DNA of 64,000 nt from Toxoplasma gondii ME49 (GCF_000006565.2 NC_031477.1:1458043-1522042), one strand, 5' to 3'; counted from the first letter of the stretch, positions 1 to 13,300 are shown. Notes: generated by a model not told the origin, from the sequence alone. A program made the numbers and translations.

Positions 1-218
1 ACGTGAGTGAGAGAGAGGGGAGGTGGAGGTACACCGAAAGACACGAAGGATTGCACCAGTCGGCAAGTTCCTTGTTGCAGACTATGTGACCCAGCTACAC
101 AGAACTTTGGGGTATGACGTCGTTCATGTCTACGCTTGTACTCACAGGTGCGTGTTTGCAGATGTGCGTATATTTACATCTCTCTATTTATGTCAGTATA
201 TACACATGTATATATACA

Positions 219-257
<39 letters not shown>

Positions 258-560
258 GCATACCTTGTGCTCTGTTGAGACTTAGTGGATTCCTGAGATT
301 TGCTTGGCTCTCTCTTCACTTTCAGTCACCTTTCTCCAGTCCTTACAAGTATTTCTAGCCGTCTATCATTACACACTCTCGTGGACATCCGTACCCTTGC
401 TCGCTCTAGTTTGGCATCTTTGTGTACAGTTCGCCTGTCCTGGTTTTCGGTGGCATTTGAATCAGTCTATGCTCGTGCAATGCGCGCCCGGACGGATTGC
501 GTGTCTTCTCTGGCTCGTGGCTTTGCCTTTTATCCGTGCGACATGGCGCCTTCTCTCCAG
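1..560. other. upstream intron of the carboxypeptidase gene
   Basis: No exon is supported here. The carboxypeptidase reading frame first matches its family just after a splice acceptor (ttctctccag) ending at 560. The start of the family's N-terminal domain is missing, so earlier exons must lie left of the window. A (TA)n tract sits near 197-255. Confidence 0.55.
197..255. repeat. (TA)n microsatellite
   Basis: An alternating TA tract flanked by CATGTA/ACATGC steps, in the presumed intron before the first visible carboxypeptidase exon. Confidence 0.9.
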
Positions 561-3500
561 GTTCAAGATCGCGAACCTCGTGAAGTCCGAGTCTCTCTTC
601 GCCCACGGCATGCGCCCGTTGACGTTCTCAGTGGCTGAACAACGCGAGACGGGAGCTGCTGTCTGGAGACGGAGCAGCGAAACTGTGAAGTACTACCGAA
701 ACCGCTATCCGCGAAGCGCGGACATTGCGTGCCTGAACTCTGCGCTCGCGCCGCTGTGTCCGGGAAGAGGCGCCTGCGCCGCTTGTCCGAGCAGCTGCGG
801 TGACGGCTCGGGTGTAGGTACAGCGCTCGCAGCTCGTCGAGACAGCGCAGCGTCTCGCGCGCTGTCTCCGCAGCTCTGCGGAGGCCCTCAAGGCGACGCG
901 AGCGCAACGGCGAACAACGCAAACAACAGATACTCGACGCTGGAGATCGCCTTCACTTTCAGGCGGCCGAACGACACAGTCTACTTCGCCTCCGGGTGTA
1001 CGTACACCTACTCCCACCTCCTCGACGTCCTCCACTGCATCGAAAGCCACCCCGCAGCCGCCAAGGTGAGCGGGAGGGGACAGAGGGGCACTCACAGTTT
1101 TAGCATTTTCAAGTGTTCGTCGAGCATCTTCGTGACTCTGAATGAATTTCAATTCCAGCGACTGGGAGGTTGCTCCGGCGACAGAGATCGGGGCCTTATA
1201 GTTTTACGTGATCGCGAGGGGAAAACACTGGCGAGGCAAGGTGCATCTTCCGGAAAAGGGTAGTGCGTACGAGGCTCGGTTCCCCGATTGCAGCAGCGTT
1301 GTTGCTTCTATGACTTCGCCCGACGTTTCTCTTCATTTGAAGAGAGGGACAGTCTCTCTCTCGTCTTTCGCCTCTTCTCTGTCTTTCTCTGTTTCACGGG
1401 GACGGTCTTCCGTCTTGGTTTGCGGCCTGTAAACAAAGGACAGCTCAACGTAGACCTAGGAGTCAAGTAGGTACAAATCGTACTAGGACTTGAACAGCGA
1501 AGTGATGCTCGGTTATATATGATTCCGTCAACCTTTGGGCTGTATGTACACCGTTCGAACAGCTGGCGTCGAACGCGTTCAGCGACGCCTCCTCTCGCTT
1601 TGTCGGATCGCTGTTCCCCTCCTGTTTCCTCCTTGCGTCTTCTTGATCTTGCCATGAGGTCCTGCTGCCTTTCTCCTGTCGTTCCGACTCTGCCTTCTAT
1701 CTCGTGTCTCAGCTGTGCAGTCAGGACGCTCTCTGTGCTACTCCAGGAGGCCTCGTCTGTCCTGTGCTCTGCATCACGAATCCCCTTCCAGACTTCTCTT
1801 TTCCCTCATCTTCTCCGTCTTCTTTAGCTTCATCTTCTTCCTCCCCTTCCTCCTCTCCGTCGACTTCCGCTTCATCGTCACTTTCTTTTATTCCGTGCTC
1901 GTCTTCCTTTCCTTCTTCTGCTTTTGCATCTGCTTCACCTTCTTCCTCTTCTCTCGCTCCTGACGCGCGGTGTCGCGGCAGTCTGTCTCCTCGCGGACGC
2001 CTGTCTGGATCGGCATCCGCCTCGCCGCGTGTCTCGTCTCTCCTCCCAAACTCGGTTGCGACAGACCGTGGTGCATGCAGTGCGCGAAAAAGATGGAAGC
2101 CTCTCGACGCATGCAAGGTCCCTCTATCCTTCGATTCCCGCAATCCCGGACTAGAGTACGCCGTCGCGGCGGCATTGCTTGACCCGCCCTGTCCCTCCTG
2201 CTCTCGGCGCGGAGACAGGGACAGTCTCCAGACGGGGTCCAACCAGCGAGCGCATGCATTCGCCTCCGAAGAAGTAGCCAGTTCCTCCGAGGAGCGCGAG
2301 GGAGAAGAGAAAAAGGGAGAGATCGAGGAGACGACGAGGGAGAGAGGGGAGACAGGAGAGAGAGGAGAGAGACGAGAGAGAGGGGAGAGAGGAGAGACAG
2401 GGAGAGAGGCACATGAGACACACGCGCCTACCGAGGCCGAGGCTCTGCCCTACAGTCGGTGCTCGCTGTTGACGAGGTTCTCTCCTTCTCCGCCCCCACT
2501 GCATGCGTTGCAAAGGAGCGCGGGAGTTTGCAGCTCCTCAACCTCGGCAAAGCAACCGTTCCTGAGGTTCCCCTCTCAGACGCTCGGGGCTCGAGGATAC
2601 GACATGTGCTCTCTCTGTCGCGCCAAAGAAGAAGGCAGAGCTGCTCCAGCTTCCCCGCGACTGGAAGTGACGACTGGCTCTTCAGAGGCTGCAAAGGACG
2701 ACCCAAATGCCTGGGGTGGAGAGGAAGAAGCTGGCGAAGAGAAACAGAGAGCCGCCTCCCTTTCGCCGCCTGCCGGACGCCAGCAGCAACTCCCAAACGG
2801 GGACAGGAAAGCTGAGGCCAACGGTCGGGCCGCCACCACGCCGCGCCCTCTGAGGTGTATAGACAGTGGAAGGGTGGGAGAAGAAGGAGGAAGGAACCTC
2901 GGGACGCCTGCGGAAGGCCCAGACGGGAGGTTCCACGACCTCGCCGGCGAGCGAGGAGAAGCCGCCACTGTAGGGATGGAAGGAGAAGAGGGGGAGGCAG
3001 CGAGAGGAACAGACTGGCGAGGGCAGGATGCAGATACCATTTGGGGACGTTGCGTTGGAAGAAGGAGGAGAGAAGAGACTCATCAGCACAGCGAAGGAGA
3101 AGGCAACGCGGCGGGTGACTCGTTCACATCGATACATGTCTCGAGGAAAGCAAGATCTGCATCTTCTCTGCCATACCATTTCCCCTCTATTTCTGCGTCT
3201 TCTTCCTCCTATCAATATTCTGCCTCCAATCCTCCACACCTCTCCCCTCTTAAGCGTCGCGCATCCTCTTCCCCCAACGTTTCCGCTTGTCTCCCTTCTT
3301 CTTCTTCTCCTTCCTCGTCTTCCTCTTCTCCTCCCTCTTCTTGGTCTTTCTCCGCTTCGTCTCGCTTGCCTGTGCGTCGATCGGGTCGGTCGTCGGACTG
3401 GTCTTGCACTTCGCGAGGAGGTTCCTCGGAGAAGTATTCCGTCTCCGCGTTTTCGCTTCGCATGCGTTCCTGCCGCTCGTGTCGGCGTCCCCTGGTCTCG

Positions 3501-6500
3501 CCCTGGGAGCGTCCGGTCTTGTTTATCTCCGCGCGAGTCCATCCCGGAGAGAGCAGCGCGAGCTGGGTGCTGCAGGGCCTGCTGGCGTTTCTTCTCGCAC
3601 CCGCGGAGCCTCGCGCGAGTCTGCTCAGAGAAACGTTCCGCATTTTCGTGGTGCCGATGCTGAACGTCGACGGCGTCGTCCGCGGCAACAGCCGCTGTGC
3701 GCTTTGCGGCCAAGACTTGAACCGTGTCTGGCGGGAACCGGATCGGCGTTTCCATCCTTCGATCTTCTGCGCCAAGGCTCTCCTCCACCAAGCCCAGCGC
3801 GACAGTCGCGCCCTCCTCTTCCTCGACCTTCACGCGCACTCAACGAAGCTCGACGTTTTCATGTAAACTCAGGAAAGAAAGGAAGAGAGAAGTAGAGAAA
3901 GAAGAAACAGATACCCGGCGCGCGCCCGAGGAAAGCAGACGCAACGTCGCCAAAATGAAGCGGAGAAAAGATGAAAAAACAGGGGAAAAAACCAGAGAGC
4001 AAGAACAAGAAAGCGAACAGGGAAGCTAACAGGAAGAGACCAAGGAACGGGACAAGAAAGAGAAGAAGAGAGAGAAAAAGAAAGAGAAGAAGAGAAAGAA
4101 AACAAGGGAGAAAAAGAGAAAAAAGCAACGCAGTGGCACAGATGCGGTTTGACACGGAAACGAAGGTCGCGCCAAAAGAGACGCGGGTGGAGAGACAGCG
4201 AGCCTCAAAACATGAAGACCGTGAATGAATCCAACTTGTCTTGCGTGGTGATGGCGACTTGTTCCTCTCAGTCTGCAAGGTGTATCGACACAGCTGCATG
4301 CACAACATGTTCGTAGTGACTGCGCTGTTGGGGTCGCTCACACGCTTTTCTCGGTGCATGCAAATGTGTACAAGGCGATGCACGACGACGGAGTTTCAGA
4401 TGCGTACCTGTGTCGGTGTCCTCCCAGCGCATGGACAGTCACACACCTTGAAAATCGAATACCTTTGTGCGAGAGGTCTTCCTGAGAAATGGAACGCGGA
4501 TTTCCCTGGTGTCTGGGTCTCGCAGGTACTGCAACGCCGAGCAACCGATGGATGCGGCCTCTTCGCGTCTCACCAGTGGCCTTCTGCCGTCTCTCCTGGA
4601 GGCCCGGTGTCCGTGGTTTGGGCGCGCAGACTCTTCGTTCCGCGTAGAGAAATCGAAGGAGGGAACTGGACGGGTCGTCTGTGGCCGCGATGTCGGCATT
4701 GCCTGTAGCTACACCTTAGAGGCTTCGTTCTTTGGACCCACCGCTCTGCCGACATGGCCTCTGCCTCAGTCCCCAGAACTGCCTTCTCTTCAGTTCGCCT
4801 CTCTCAACTCCTCAAAGACATCCGCAAATGAATTTGCCTCTTCCTCAGATTCCTCCGCTTCTGCGTTCGTTTCCTCTGACTCCTGTTCGTCTGGTGCACC
4901 TGAGCAGTCGCCTTCGGCGTTGTCGGCACCGCGTGGAGGCCAGGAGGGACTCGAGGCTCCTTCGACCTCTGTGCCTCTTGCCTCTCCTACTTCGTGTAAG
5001 GCCCTCTCGGAGCTCGCCGTTGGCGGACCTAGTGTCTCCTCGCCTCCAGCGGAGATTCCCTTCACAGGCCACAGCGCGTCCTCTCAGCGACGGAGTGTCT
5101 CTCGAGCTCCTGCGCCTTCCTCTGCTTGTTCCCGCATCTCCACCGGGTCTACTCGGGAGAGGCGCGCGAAAGCTGGAGGCAAAGGGCCAGGCTCACGTCG
5201 GCTCGACGTAGAGGCAGCTTCGAAGGCCTTGCGGCAGAGAGACGGTTTCGCTCCCCAGGAGAGGCACCCGCAGACCGGCCTCGCAGTGCCGGGCGCGGCA
5301 GAAACGACAGAGCGGCTGCTCACCAGAACCACAGACAACCCAAGAGAGCAAGAGCGCCCTCTCAAGCGAGGCAGCAACCGCGACATCTGTGTGTCCTGCG
5401 CTTCCGGGGTGAGACCGCGAGAAGGAAAAGGGAGAGGCTCTGCGTCAGCCAGTGGAGGAGAAAATAGCGGGAGACGCGTCTCTTCGCCGCCTATTGAGAC
5501 TCCCGAATCGGTCCGGTACAACTCCGAAACGACTCGTCACAACTTTGCCGGAGACGCGCCTGCGCGCTTTTCCTCGGCGTTACCGGTACCAGGGGACTCG
5601 AAAGCTTTCTCGGGAGAGAAATCGGTATTTCCTTCGCGTTCGGAGTCCCCGCCAGCCGAAACTGATGCCGGGAGCGACGACGCTCGAAGCGCCTTCAAGT
5701 CCTGTTCGGTTCCGTGCGTACGTACACCTTGGCCCGGCGGTGCACTGAGTTCAGGTGTACGTACACCCGGGAGCGGGGCTGGCGGGGTTGACGACCCCGC
5801 AGGTGTACGTACACTTGGAAGCGCGGGAAGCAGTTCGTCTTTTGCGGGGAATTCTGGAGTTGGCGGGCGAACAGCGGCCCGCCACTTCGATCCAAACGAC
5901 TTGCAGCTCACTGGCTATCTTCTAGGGCTTGCTCTTTACGACTGGCTTCGCGCCATCGAGGCTGAGGCTCCTCATTTGCTTCTGCCTCCGCAGCGTTCTC
6001 GGACGGTCGACGCGGCGACGCAAACCTCTCGCGCGGCCTCCGACGAAGAGGCTTCCTCCGGCTCGCGGACCGCGGCCTGGCGAGAAAAAAAGCGGCAAAT
6101 GGGGAGACGCGAGCGAGGACGAGGAGGGTCGAGGGCGCGGCCAGTCTCTCTCGAGAGACAGGGAAGCGGTGCTGAGGCCTGGCAAACCATGGAGAGACCT
6201 CACGAGCGAGAGAGGGCTGAAGACGAGTTCGTCGCTGTCGCAAAGGCGGAGCCGCGATTCGCCGCTTCTCATCACGCCGAGCCGGAGGTGCGGAAGGCAG
6301 GAAGTGCAAAAGACGAGCTGGACTCTGAAGGACTGGAGGGCCGCTTGCCTCCCCTCATAGAAGCCTCAGGCCGCTTCCCTTTCTCTCAGAATGAAGCCCA
6401 GAGCGAGGCTGAGAGACACTGCGTTGGATCCCAGGATGCCCTGGCGATTAGCAACCTCGTTCTGGAACACACCTCGAGGTCTGCCACACCCTCTTTGCCT

Positions 6501-8351
6501 CGCAGCGCAGGTTCCCTCGTCTCTCACCGACTCGCTCCGCTTGCTTTTTGTCGGGGCTCGGTGCCTCCCTTACGGTTTCGCTTCCCTTCGACTTGTGCCT
6601 CGCCCTCTCTCTCTCCCGCATGGCGCCGAAAGCTAGAGGTCTCTCTTCTTCGCTCGCGAATGCTTCCCGGCGGCCCGCCGTCTCTCCCTGGGCCTCCGCT
6701 TCTGCCTACGAAGAGTGTACGGCTACCGGAAGCCGGCGTCTCTCTCTTCGGGGAGTCGCGAGAGTCCACTGACCGCTCCAGCAAACGAGGAGACTCAAGC
6801 AGTCTCGCCTGTCTCCGCGACGGTCCCCTCATGTCGCCCAGAGCGTTCGCCAGCGCCCTCTTTGTCTTACGAAGCCCCACAAGACCCAGGCGCCCTGTCG
6901 TCCTGCGCCGAGTCCGCTCCTCAGGCGCCGAGAGGCCTGTCTTCCTCGGCCCACACGGCTCCCAGTGTCTCTCTCGGTGGCTCTCAGGCGAGACGCGTGA
7001 GGCAGAGAACTCTGGTTCCGCGCGGGGGCCTTGTCTCGTTTCGAGGGACGAGACAGCGGGGGAGGCCAGGGCGAACGCATGCACAGAAGAACAGAGACAC
7101 GCAGCTCCTTGGGAGGAAGCGCCGCTTGGTGGAGACCCTGGAGATTCCCACAATTTCCGGACATGCGCTGGAGACAGCAACCCAGAAGAAGACGACTTTG
7201 CCTCTCGTGCGTCTCGCAGTCCTGCGTTGCTGCCAGCTCGGAGTGAGCCAACAAAGGAGGCGGCCTCACCTCCAGACAGTCTGAGGCCAGGCGCCGCCTT
7301 TCCCCAGCGCAGGGAGACGCGGGGAACACAGGCGGCTTCCGCATCCAGCCAGCGTACGGCGTTCCTTCAGCAGGAACTTTTTCAGCGCCATGGCGCGGGC
7401 AGCAGATTCTCACCAGCCATTCAAGAAGGAAAACAAGAAGAGCGAAGTATCTTAACGCGTACTACGGGGCAAGTGCCACAGGATGCCGCAGTCAAGGATG
7501 TCGAGCCTCTGCGAAGGCCGGAGGCCAGAGGCTTCAGGAAAAGCGGAAAGAGAGAGAAGAGAGGGAAGAGCGGCAATGGAGAGAAGAGGGAAAAGAGAGA
7601 GACGAAGAAGGCGAAAGAGAGGAAGGGAGAACAAGAGAAGCAAAAAGCGCGAGAAAAGCAAATAGTCCAAGAGAAGCATGCTTTCCTGTCATGCATCACT
7701 TTGACTGGAGGTGATGGAGCCATGGCCGACGGGCGGATGGCCGCGCCTTTTTCTCGTGCATGCATCGTTTCGGAGAAAAACAGGATATTCTCGTCTTTGG
7801 ACACAAGGGAGATTCAGCAGACAGAAGGTGTGAGGCCATTTGCTGCCGGCGCGTTTGAACCTCGCACAGATGTTTTCTCCTCCTCGTCTGTGCTGTCCTT
7901 TTCTGGCCCTCCGTCGTCGCCGTCTGCAGCCTCTCTTTCTCTTGCGTGTTCGCTTCCTCCTGCCCAGTCCCTCGGCATCAAAGGCCTTCCTCGGAAGCGC
8001 GTCGCGACGCAGCATCTCTTGAGAGGAAAGACAGACAGCGTGGAGGTGGAGGTCGAGAACGACGAGCGCGAGAGGCGTCGAGAGAAGGGGACGCGAGAGA
8101 AGAGCAGGGTGGCGGGCGGCTGTTCGAGGAAGCCTCCCGGTGTCTTCGCAGGTCCGCGTCGAGCTCCCGACCCTGCTCGCTTCTTCCCAGAAAGACAAAA
8201 CGAGACGAGCGAAGCAAGTGAAGCGTTCGCGCTTCTCGCGCAGGGCTCTGCGCTGGCGGTCGCTCCACGCAGAAAACGGCCGTCTCCTGCGTGCTCCCCG
8301 CCAGGGAGACAGGAGACCGCGAGAACAGGCAGGCCGGAGGTTTTCTTCTAG
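561..8351 (+). CDS. cytosolic carboxypeptidase (M14, CCP/Nna1 family), 5' partial
   Basis: The family removes glutamates from polyglutamylated tubulin and other proteins. Exons: 561-1065, 1713-3862, 4526-8351; all joins agree in phase. Exon 1 holds the family's N-terminal domain (GMRPLTFS, a W..S..VKYYRN stretch, CTYTYSHL). Exon 2 starts with the LCATPGGLVCPVLCITNPLPD-like strand, has about 540 residues of low-complexity insert, then the catalytic core: HPGE zinc ligands at 3540-3551, NVDGVVRGNSR, and DLHAH with the third zinc His at 3831-3833. The exon 2/3 join restores VFMYCNAEQP. Exon 3 has KSKEGTGRVV and the catalytic Glu of YTLEAS at 4719-4721, then FDPNDLQLTGYLLGLALYDW, and ends in about 800 residues of Ser/Arg/Lys-rich tail. 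All key residues are present. The true start is outside the window. An ATG at 304 lies before the acceptor and is not used. Further introns in the long tail cannot be excluded. Confidence 0.88.
5713..5815. repeat. three palindromes (GTACGTACACC type) within 100 bp
   Basis: Copies at 5714-5728, 5753-5768 and 5802-5815 share the GTACGTACAC core. They lie inside carboxypeptidase exon 3 and are read there as C/G-V-R-T-P/L, just before the last conserved family block. They belong to the dispersed palindrome described in the findings. Confidence 0.85.
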
Positions 8352-8436
8352 CAAAGGGCAGAAGGCTCTTCGAGACAGCGAGAACAGGCAGGCCGGAGGT
8401 TTTCTTCTAGCAGCGGGCAGAAGGCTCTTCGAGACA
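8319..8436. repeat. 59-bp tandem duplication across the stop codon
   Basis: Two direct copies (8319-8377 and 8378-8436) with only a few substitutions. The first copy carries the TAG stop of the carboxypeptidase frame at 8349-8351. The second copy repeats that sequence out of frame in the 3' untranslated region. Confidence 0.9.
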
Positions 8437-9896
8437 GCGGGGAAGAGGTGCAACGACAACTGCGCATTCCGTTTCTGAAGGCAAATTGTCGAAAAGGGCG
8501 AGGGCAAAGCGGCGCGCGGTGGACTGCGGAGAAGAAGGCGTGGATTGAGGAGACGCTCACTCGAGCAAGGCAGAGATTGGAGCGGAAAGACAGCAGACAG
8601 AGAGATGGAACACAAAGCATCGGGAGAGGAGAAGGAAAAGCGAGAACGGCCGCTCTTCGTTTCCAGTCGAGCCGTTTGTGCTCGGTCAGAAAAACGCAGA
8701 AGCAGGAAACGGATTCCAGGGTCGCTCGGATCCTCGCGAACCAGAAACAGACGACTCGGAAATAACGCACTCTCCCGGCGGGCCATGCAAAAGAGAGAAG
8801 AAAAGAGAAGAAAAGAAGAGAAGAGGAGAGCTCAGAACAGGCGTGGAGATTCGAAGAGAGAGGATGAAGAGAAAAGAAGACGGCAGATATCGACAGAGAG
8901 AAGGGGGATGTGATGGATGAACGTGAGAGGAGACTCAATTCTCTGAATTAAACTTCCCGATTCGCGGTGTTGTCTCAACACCACGCGTCTGTTTCCCCCT
9001 GTTTTGGTCCGCGCTTCTTCTGCTGCGCCAATCGATTCAAAGAGACAAGAAGGACCTGGGGAAAGTAAGAGAACGGCGTAGCGTGGATCTTGAACCACAA
9101 CGCAAAATGAAGATGCGAAAGTGGAGATGGTTTTGAGGTCTTCCACGGCTTCTCTCTTTTTACTCGCAGTTCAGTCTCTCCCCATCATCGCCCAAGTCCT
9201 AGCCCCCTCTGTTCGAGGTGCTCGTAGTCTCGGCCAAAACTCATTTGCGTTGTCTGAGTCTCTCTTCTTCTTTTCTCTGCGGTGCTTGTGTGTCGTTTTC
9301 CATCAAACGAATGAGCCATGCCGGGCGTTGGCGCGCGCGCAATTTCCAGAAAACAATTCTTCACTTTTTCAAAAAGACACAAAGTTCATGAAGCTCCGAC
9401 AGAACCGCCGGCGACAGCAGGGTCTCCCCAAGAGGCGTTCTTCGCAAAATTCAACATTTCAACACCAGGCAAAAGGAGACCTCAAGACGCGCGAGAGCAC
9501 GCATGCAGATCCACATGTGCATGTAAAAGTATTGAGAAGTTCAGAAAGGGCTTGTATCATAGCGTCCATTGCGAAATACACACCTCTCGACGCATGCACT
9601 AGAAAACTGTTGCTCGAAGACCTTCCTTCACCTCAGAAAATAGTCAGGTAAATTTGCAGCACCTGGTTCTCTCTTCTTCCCCTTATTCTTCTCTCTCAAG
9701 CTTCCTCGTCGAGCGCTCCCTTTCCGCGCCATGCTTCTTGAAAATGTTGAATTCTCCAATCCCTCTCTTCTCCATCTTCCTTCCTCCGAACGGTCTCCTT
9801 CCCTTTCTTTCTTTGCTAACTGCATCTTCAAAATACGAATACATATATATATATATATATATATGCGTACATATACACATATATACGCAAACACGT

Positions 9897-9929
<33 letters not shown>

Positions 9930-10024
9930 TATATGTAAAGATATATGTAAATATATATGTAAATATATATACAAAGATATGTCTGCATATGTATAGGTCT
10001 TTCTGTAAGGCGTATTTTCGCCTT
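8352..10024. other. convergent intergenic region (3' UTRs)
   Basis: This lies between the ends of the plus-strand carboxypeptidase gene and the minus-strand 12-exon gene. Open frames here are arginine/lysine-rich and lack family matches or consistent splice structure. It probably holds both 3' UTRs and a TA-rich tract at 9839-9985. Confidence 0.6.
9839..9985. repeat. TA-rich compound microsatellite
   Basis: TATATA runs interrupted by GCGTAC, ACGCAAACACG and GTAAA steps, about 40 bp beyond the stop of the minus-strand gene. Confidence 0.88.
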
Positions 10025-13000
10025 CTATCTTCGAGTTGAGGCGAGATTTCTCAGCGAGAAAGTTTCTTCTTCGCGGCTGGGGTGTGTCTGGGGCCTCAGG
10101 CGCAATCTGTCGAAGAGGCCGGGTGTCTCCTCGCCTCTTCCGGGGTTGTCTCTGTCTGTCCCTCTCTCGTCTTCTCGTGGTCGCTGCCTGCGCTGAGGAG
10201 CCTCTGAGAGCGAAGCTGCGTTCAGGATTCTCTCGAGAACTTCCTGTCTCTTCTCTCGGGCGTCTCTGCCTTCTGCGGTCTGGTCGTTCTCGCGTCTTCG
10301 TTCGTCGCGCGTTTCTGAAACACTTGTCGCCTCGTTTGTCTCTCCCCACAGCCGGCTGAGGCTCCCAGGTGTTTCCTCGGCGTGGAGCAGAAACTCCGCT
10401 CTCGCGCGCCGAGCTGTCTCTCTCAGCGTCTCCACGCGCGCCAGGCTCGCTTGCGCGGTCCGCTTCTGCTGCTTGCAGTTGGCGGCGTTCACTTCTCGCC
10501 ACTGCAGAACCAGTTTCTCTGCGGAGACTGCCGCTGTCCCCTCCCTTTCCTGATCGAAGAAATGCCAGCTGCCGTCTCCGACCTTCGCCCCTCTCTCTTT
10601 TCTCTCACCCTCTCCAGCCTGCCCGCTCGGGAGAGCCTGAGAGAAGGCCAGATGGGAGCGGGAGGAGACGCTTTTGCTGGTTTCGAACGAGCAAGAAAGA
10701 GACCGTTTCTCGACCGGCGGGGCCTTGGCTGGAGACGCCGCGGACTCGCGAGGATCTGCGCTTGTCGTGATGTCTGGCAAACCGAGTTTCTGTGTCGGCT
10801 TCAACTCCTCGTCTCCGCCACCGTCGAGGTCGGACAGTCGCAGAGACCTCCCATTCGAAGATGAGCTCAGAAACGCACCGTCTCTCTCTTCTCGCCCATC
10901 TCCGCGAGATAAACAGAAATTCACCTTGTCTGAGCTGAACTTCGAACCGCTCGCGCCCACCTCTTCCCTCCGTTCCCCCTGTCGTCTCTCGTCACCCTGT
11001 CTCGCGTCTCCGACTCTCTCTCTTCCACCTGCTCTGTCTCCTTCGTCTTCTTCTCCGCAGTCTGCCTTGTCGCTTTCTTCTGCTCTGCGCGTTTCTTCGG
11101 TGTTCTCGTCTTCGCCGAGAACCGAGCGTTCCCCCAAGAGCGAAGCGAGGGAGAATCTGCGAGAGGGCGGGAGAGAGAGGTCGAAGAGAGAAGGCAGAAG
11201 CCGGTGAAGTCGAGGAGACTCGAGCAGCGAGCCTCGTCCTGGCGCGGGAGGCGACTGTGAAGAGCTCTCTGCGCCCTGTCGCCCTGAAGAGAAGTTTCCA
11301 GGCAAGTCGCCAGAGCCTCGCGACGGCGCCCCGCGCTCTGGAGTGCCCCAGCGCTGCGAGAGAAAAACAGAGAAATGAGAGAAAAACAGAGAAATGAAAG
11401 AAAAACAGAGAAATGAAAGAAAAACAGAGAAGTGAAAGAAAAACAGAAAAATGAAAGAAAAATAGAGAAATGAGAGAAAAACAGAGAAATGAAAGAAAAA
11501 TAGAGAAATGAGAGAAAAACAGAGAAATGAAAGAAAAATAGAGAAATGAGAGAAAAACAGAGAAATGAAAGAAAAATAGAGAAATGAAAGAAAAACACGG
11601 AAATGAAAGAAAAATAGAGAAATGAGAGAAAAACAGAAAAATGAAAGAAAAACAGAGAAATGCAAGAAAAATAGAGAAATGAGAGAAAAACAGAGAAATG
11701 AAAGAAAAATAGAGAAATGAGAGAAAAACAGAGAAATGAAAGAAAAATAGAGAAATGAGAGAAAAACAGAGAAATGAGAGAAAAACAGAGAAATGCAAGA
11801 AAAACAGGAAAGAAGCGCGCCCTTTCCACTGCGGCTCTCGACAAGGTGTCGACATCTGCCGTCCACGTAGGCATGCGAAGCAGGTCTGGAAGGGGGGTGG
11901 CGAGAGTCGAGCAAACGGTGAAATGTCGAAAGACAAAACAGCGAAAGTGTGGGAAAGAAAGCGATTGAGCGAGCAGAGGAAACAGCGAAAGACGGAGAAG
12001 AAAAAAGGGGAAGTAAGGGGAAAGAGAAGACGTAAAAAACGAGAGGCGTCTCGCTCACCTGCGAACGCCGACGCTGAAGTTGCAGCAGAAGTTTCTTTTC
12101 GTCAACGTGAGGTAAGACTGCCCCATGCAGACGCTGCGCGAGAACGAGCTGAAGAGAAAACAACGGTCGGACGGCAAACGATGGCTGCATGCGACGGAGG
12201 TGGAGCGAAACACCTGAGAAGCGAGAGAGCCAGAGAGGGGAAGAGAAAGGAACGAGAAAAAGACAAGCGGACGAGGAACAGAAGAGAGAAAGAGGCATGA
12301 CAGAGAACGAATGAGAAACTGGACGGAAAACGGAGATGCTGGCACTCCACGAAAGAAACAGAAAGGAAAACGCGAAACAAAACAGACAAGCAACTCGCGC
12401 AATGGCGAGAGCAGAGCCAAGGACGGAACAAGGCAAGAACGCGAAGAAAAGAGATGCCTGATCGCTGTTTATGTCTGTACACTTCGACGCACCACCTGCT
12501 CTCTCTGCGCTTGCAACGCCTCGAGCATCTGCTTTCCTTCATTGATTGCCTCATGGAGCTGCAAGACACCGCGACAAGCAGCACAGAGGGGACAGGGAAA
12601 AACGTCGAGCGAAATAAACCGCCCCAGAGGCTCTCGCCAGACAGCTGCTCTCTCTCCTCCGCCTTACGCTCTCCCCCTCACTCTCTCCCTCTTTCTCCCT
12701 CGTATCTTCCGGCTGACCTCCCTTGTCTCTCTCTTGTTTTCTCTCTTGCGCGCGCGCTCTCTTCCTCGGCGCCTGTCGTCGCCTCACCTCGACGCGAAGC
12801 TTCCGCAGCCGGCGGCGCTTCAACAACGCGGCTTGCTGTTCTTCCTCTTCTTTGATTCTCTGAGCCTCTTTGTCGCAGGCTAAAAGCTCCTGAAGAGAAG
12901 CAGAGCAGTGAGGAGACATTTTTTCTATCCAGACGAGACGACACAGTACTTGAGCAAGCACGACTATTCGTATTATTTTTACCGACAGATTATCAACGCA

Positions 13001-13300
13001 AAAAGAGACCTGCACAGCATACGCAGTTTCCACCCAAGAATCCTGCAGGTGGACTTGGAGAGACTACAGGGACTTATGCACAAAACTGTCTCCTCTCTCT
13101 TCGTTCGCTCTCTCTGCGGACGTACGGCTCCGCAGAGAGAGGCGAGAGAAAACGACAGAGAATCTCGAGATGCGTATCTGTACTTTGTCTCCGATGCAGA
13201 ACTGCCGCGTCGACACACTTCCTCAAATATATACCGGAAACAGACTTCCAAAAAAAAAGACCTACACACCTACAAATGTATCTGCATATTCACACACATA

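Noticed and set aside
304..1263. Open frame beginning with ATG at 304 as the start of the carboxypeptidase
   Set aside because: Family similarity begins only after the acceptor at 560, and residues before it look like intron. The N-terminal domain start is missing, so the first exons must be further left.
10921..11936. Hydrophobic repetitive open frames resembling a multi-span membrane protein
   Set aside because: They are translations of the 19-bp minisatellite, which is open in all minus-strand frames and lies in an intron.
12059..12558. Weak resemblance of the coiled-coil exons to Qb-SNAREs (membrin/Vti1)
   Set aside because: No SNARE zero-layer context and no C-terminal membrane anchor; the match is generic heptad sequence.
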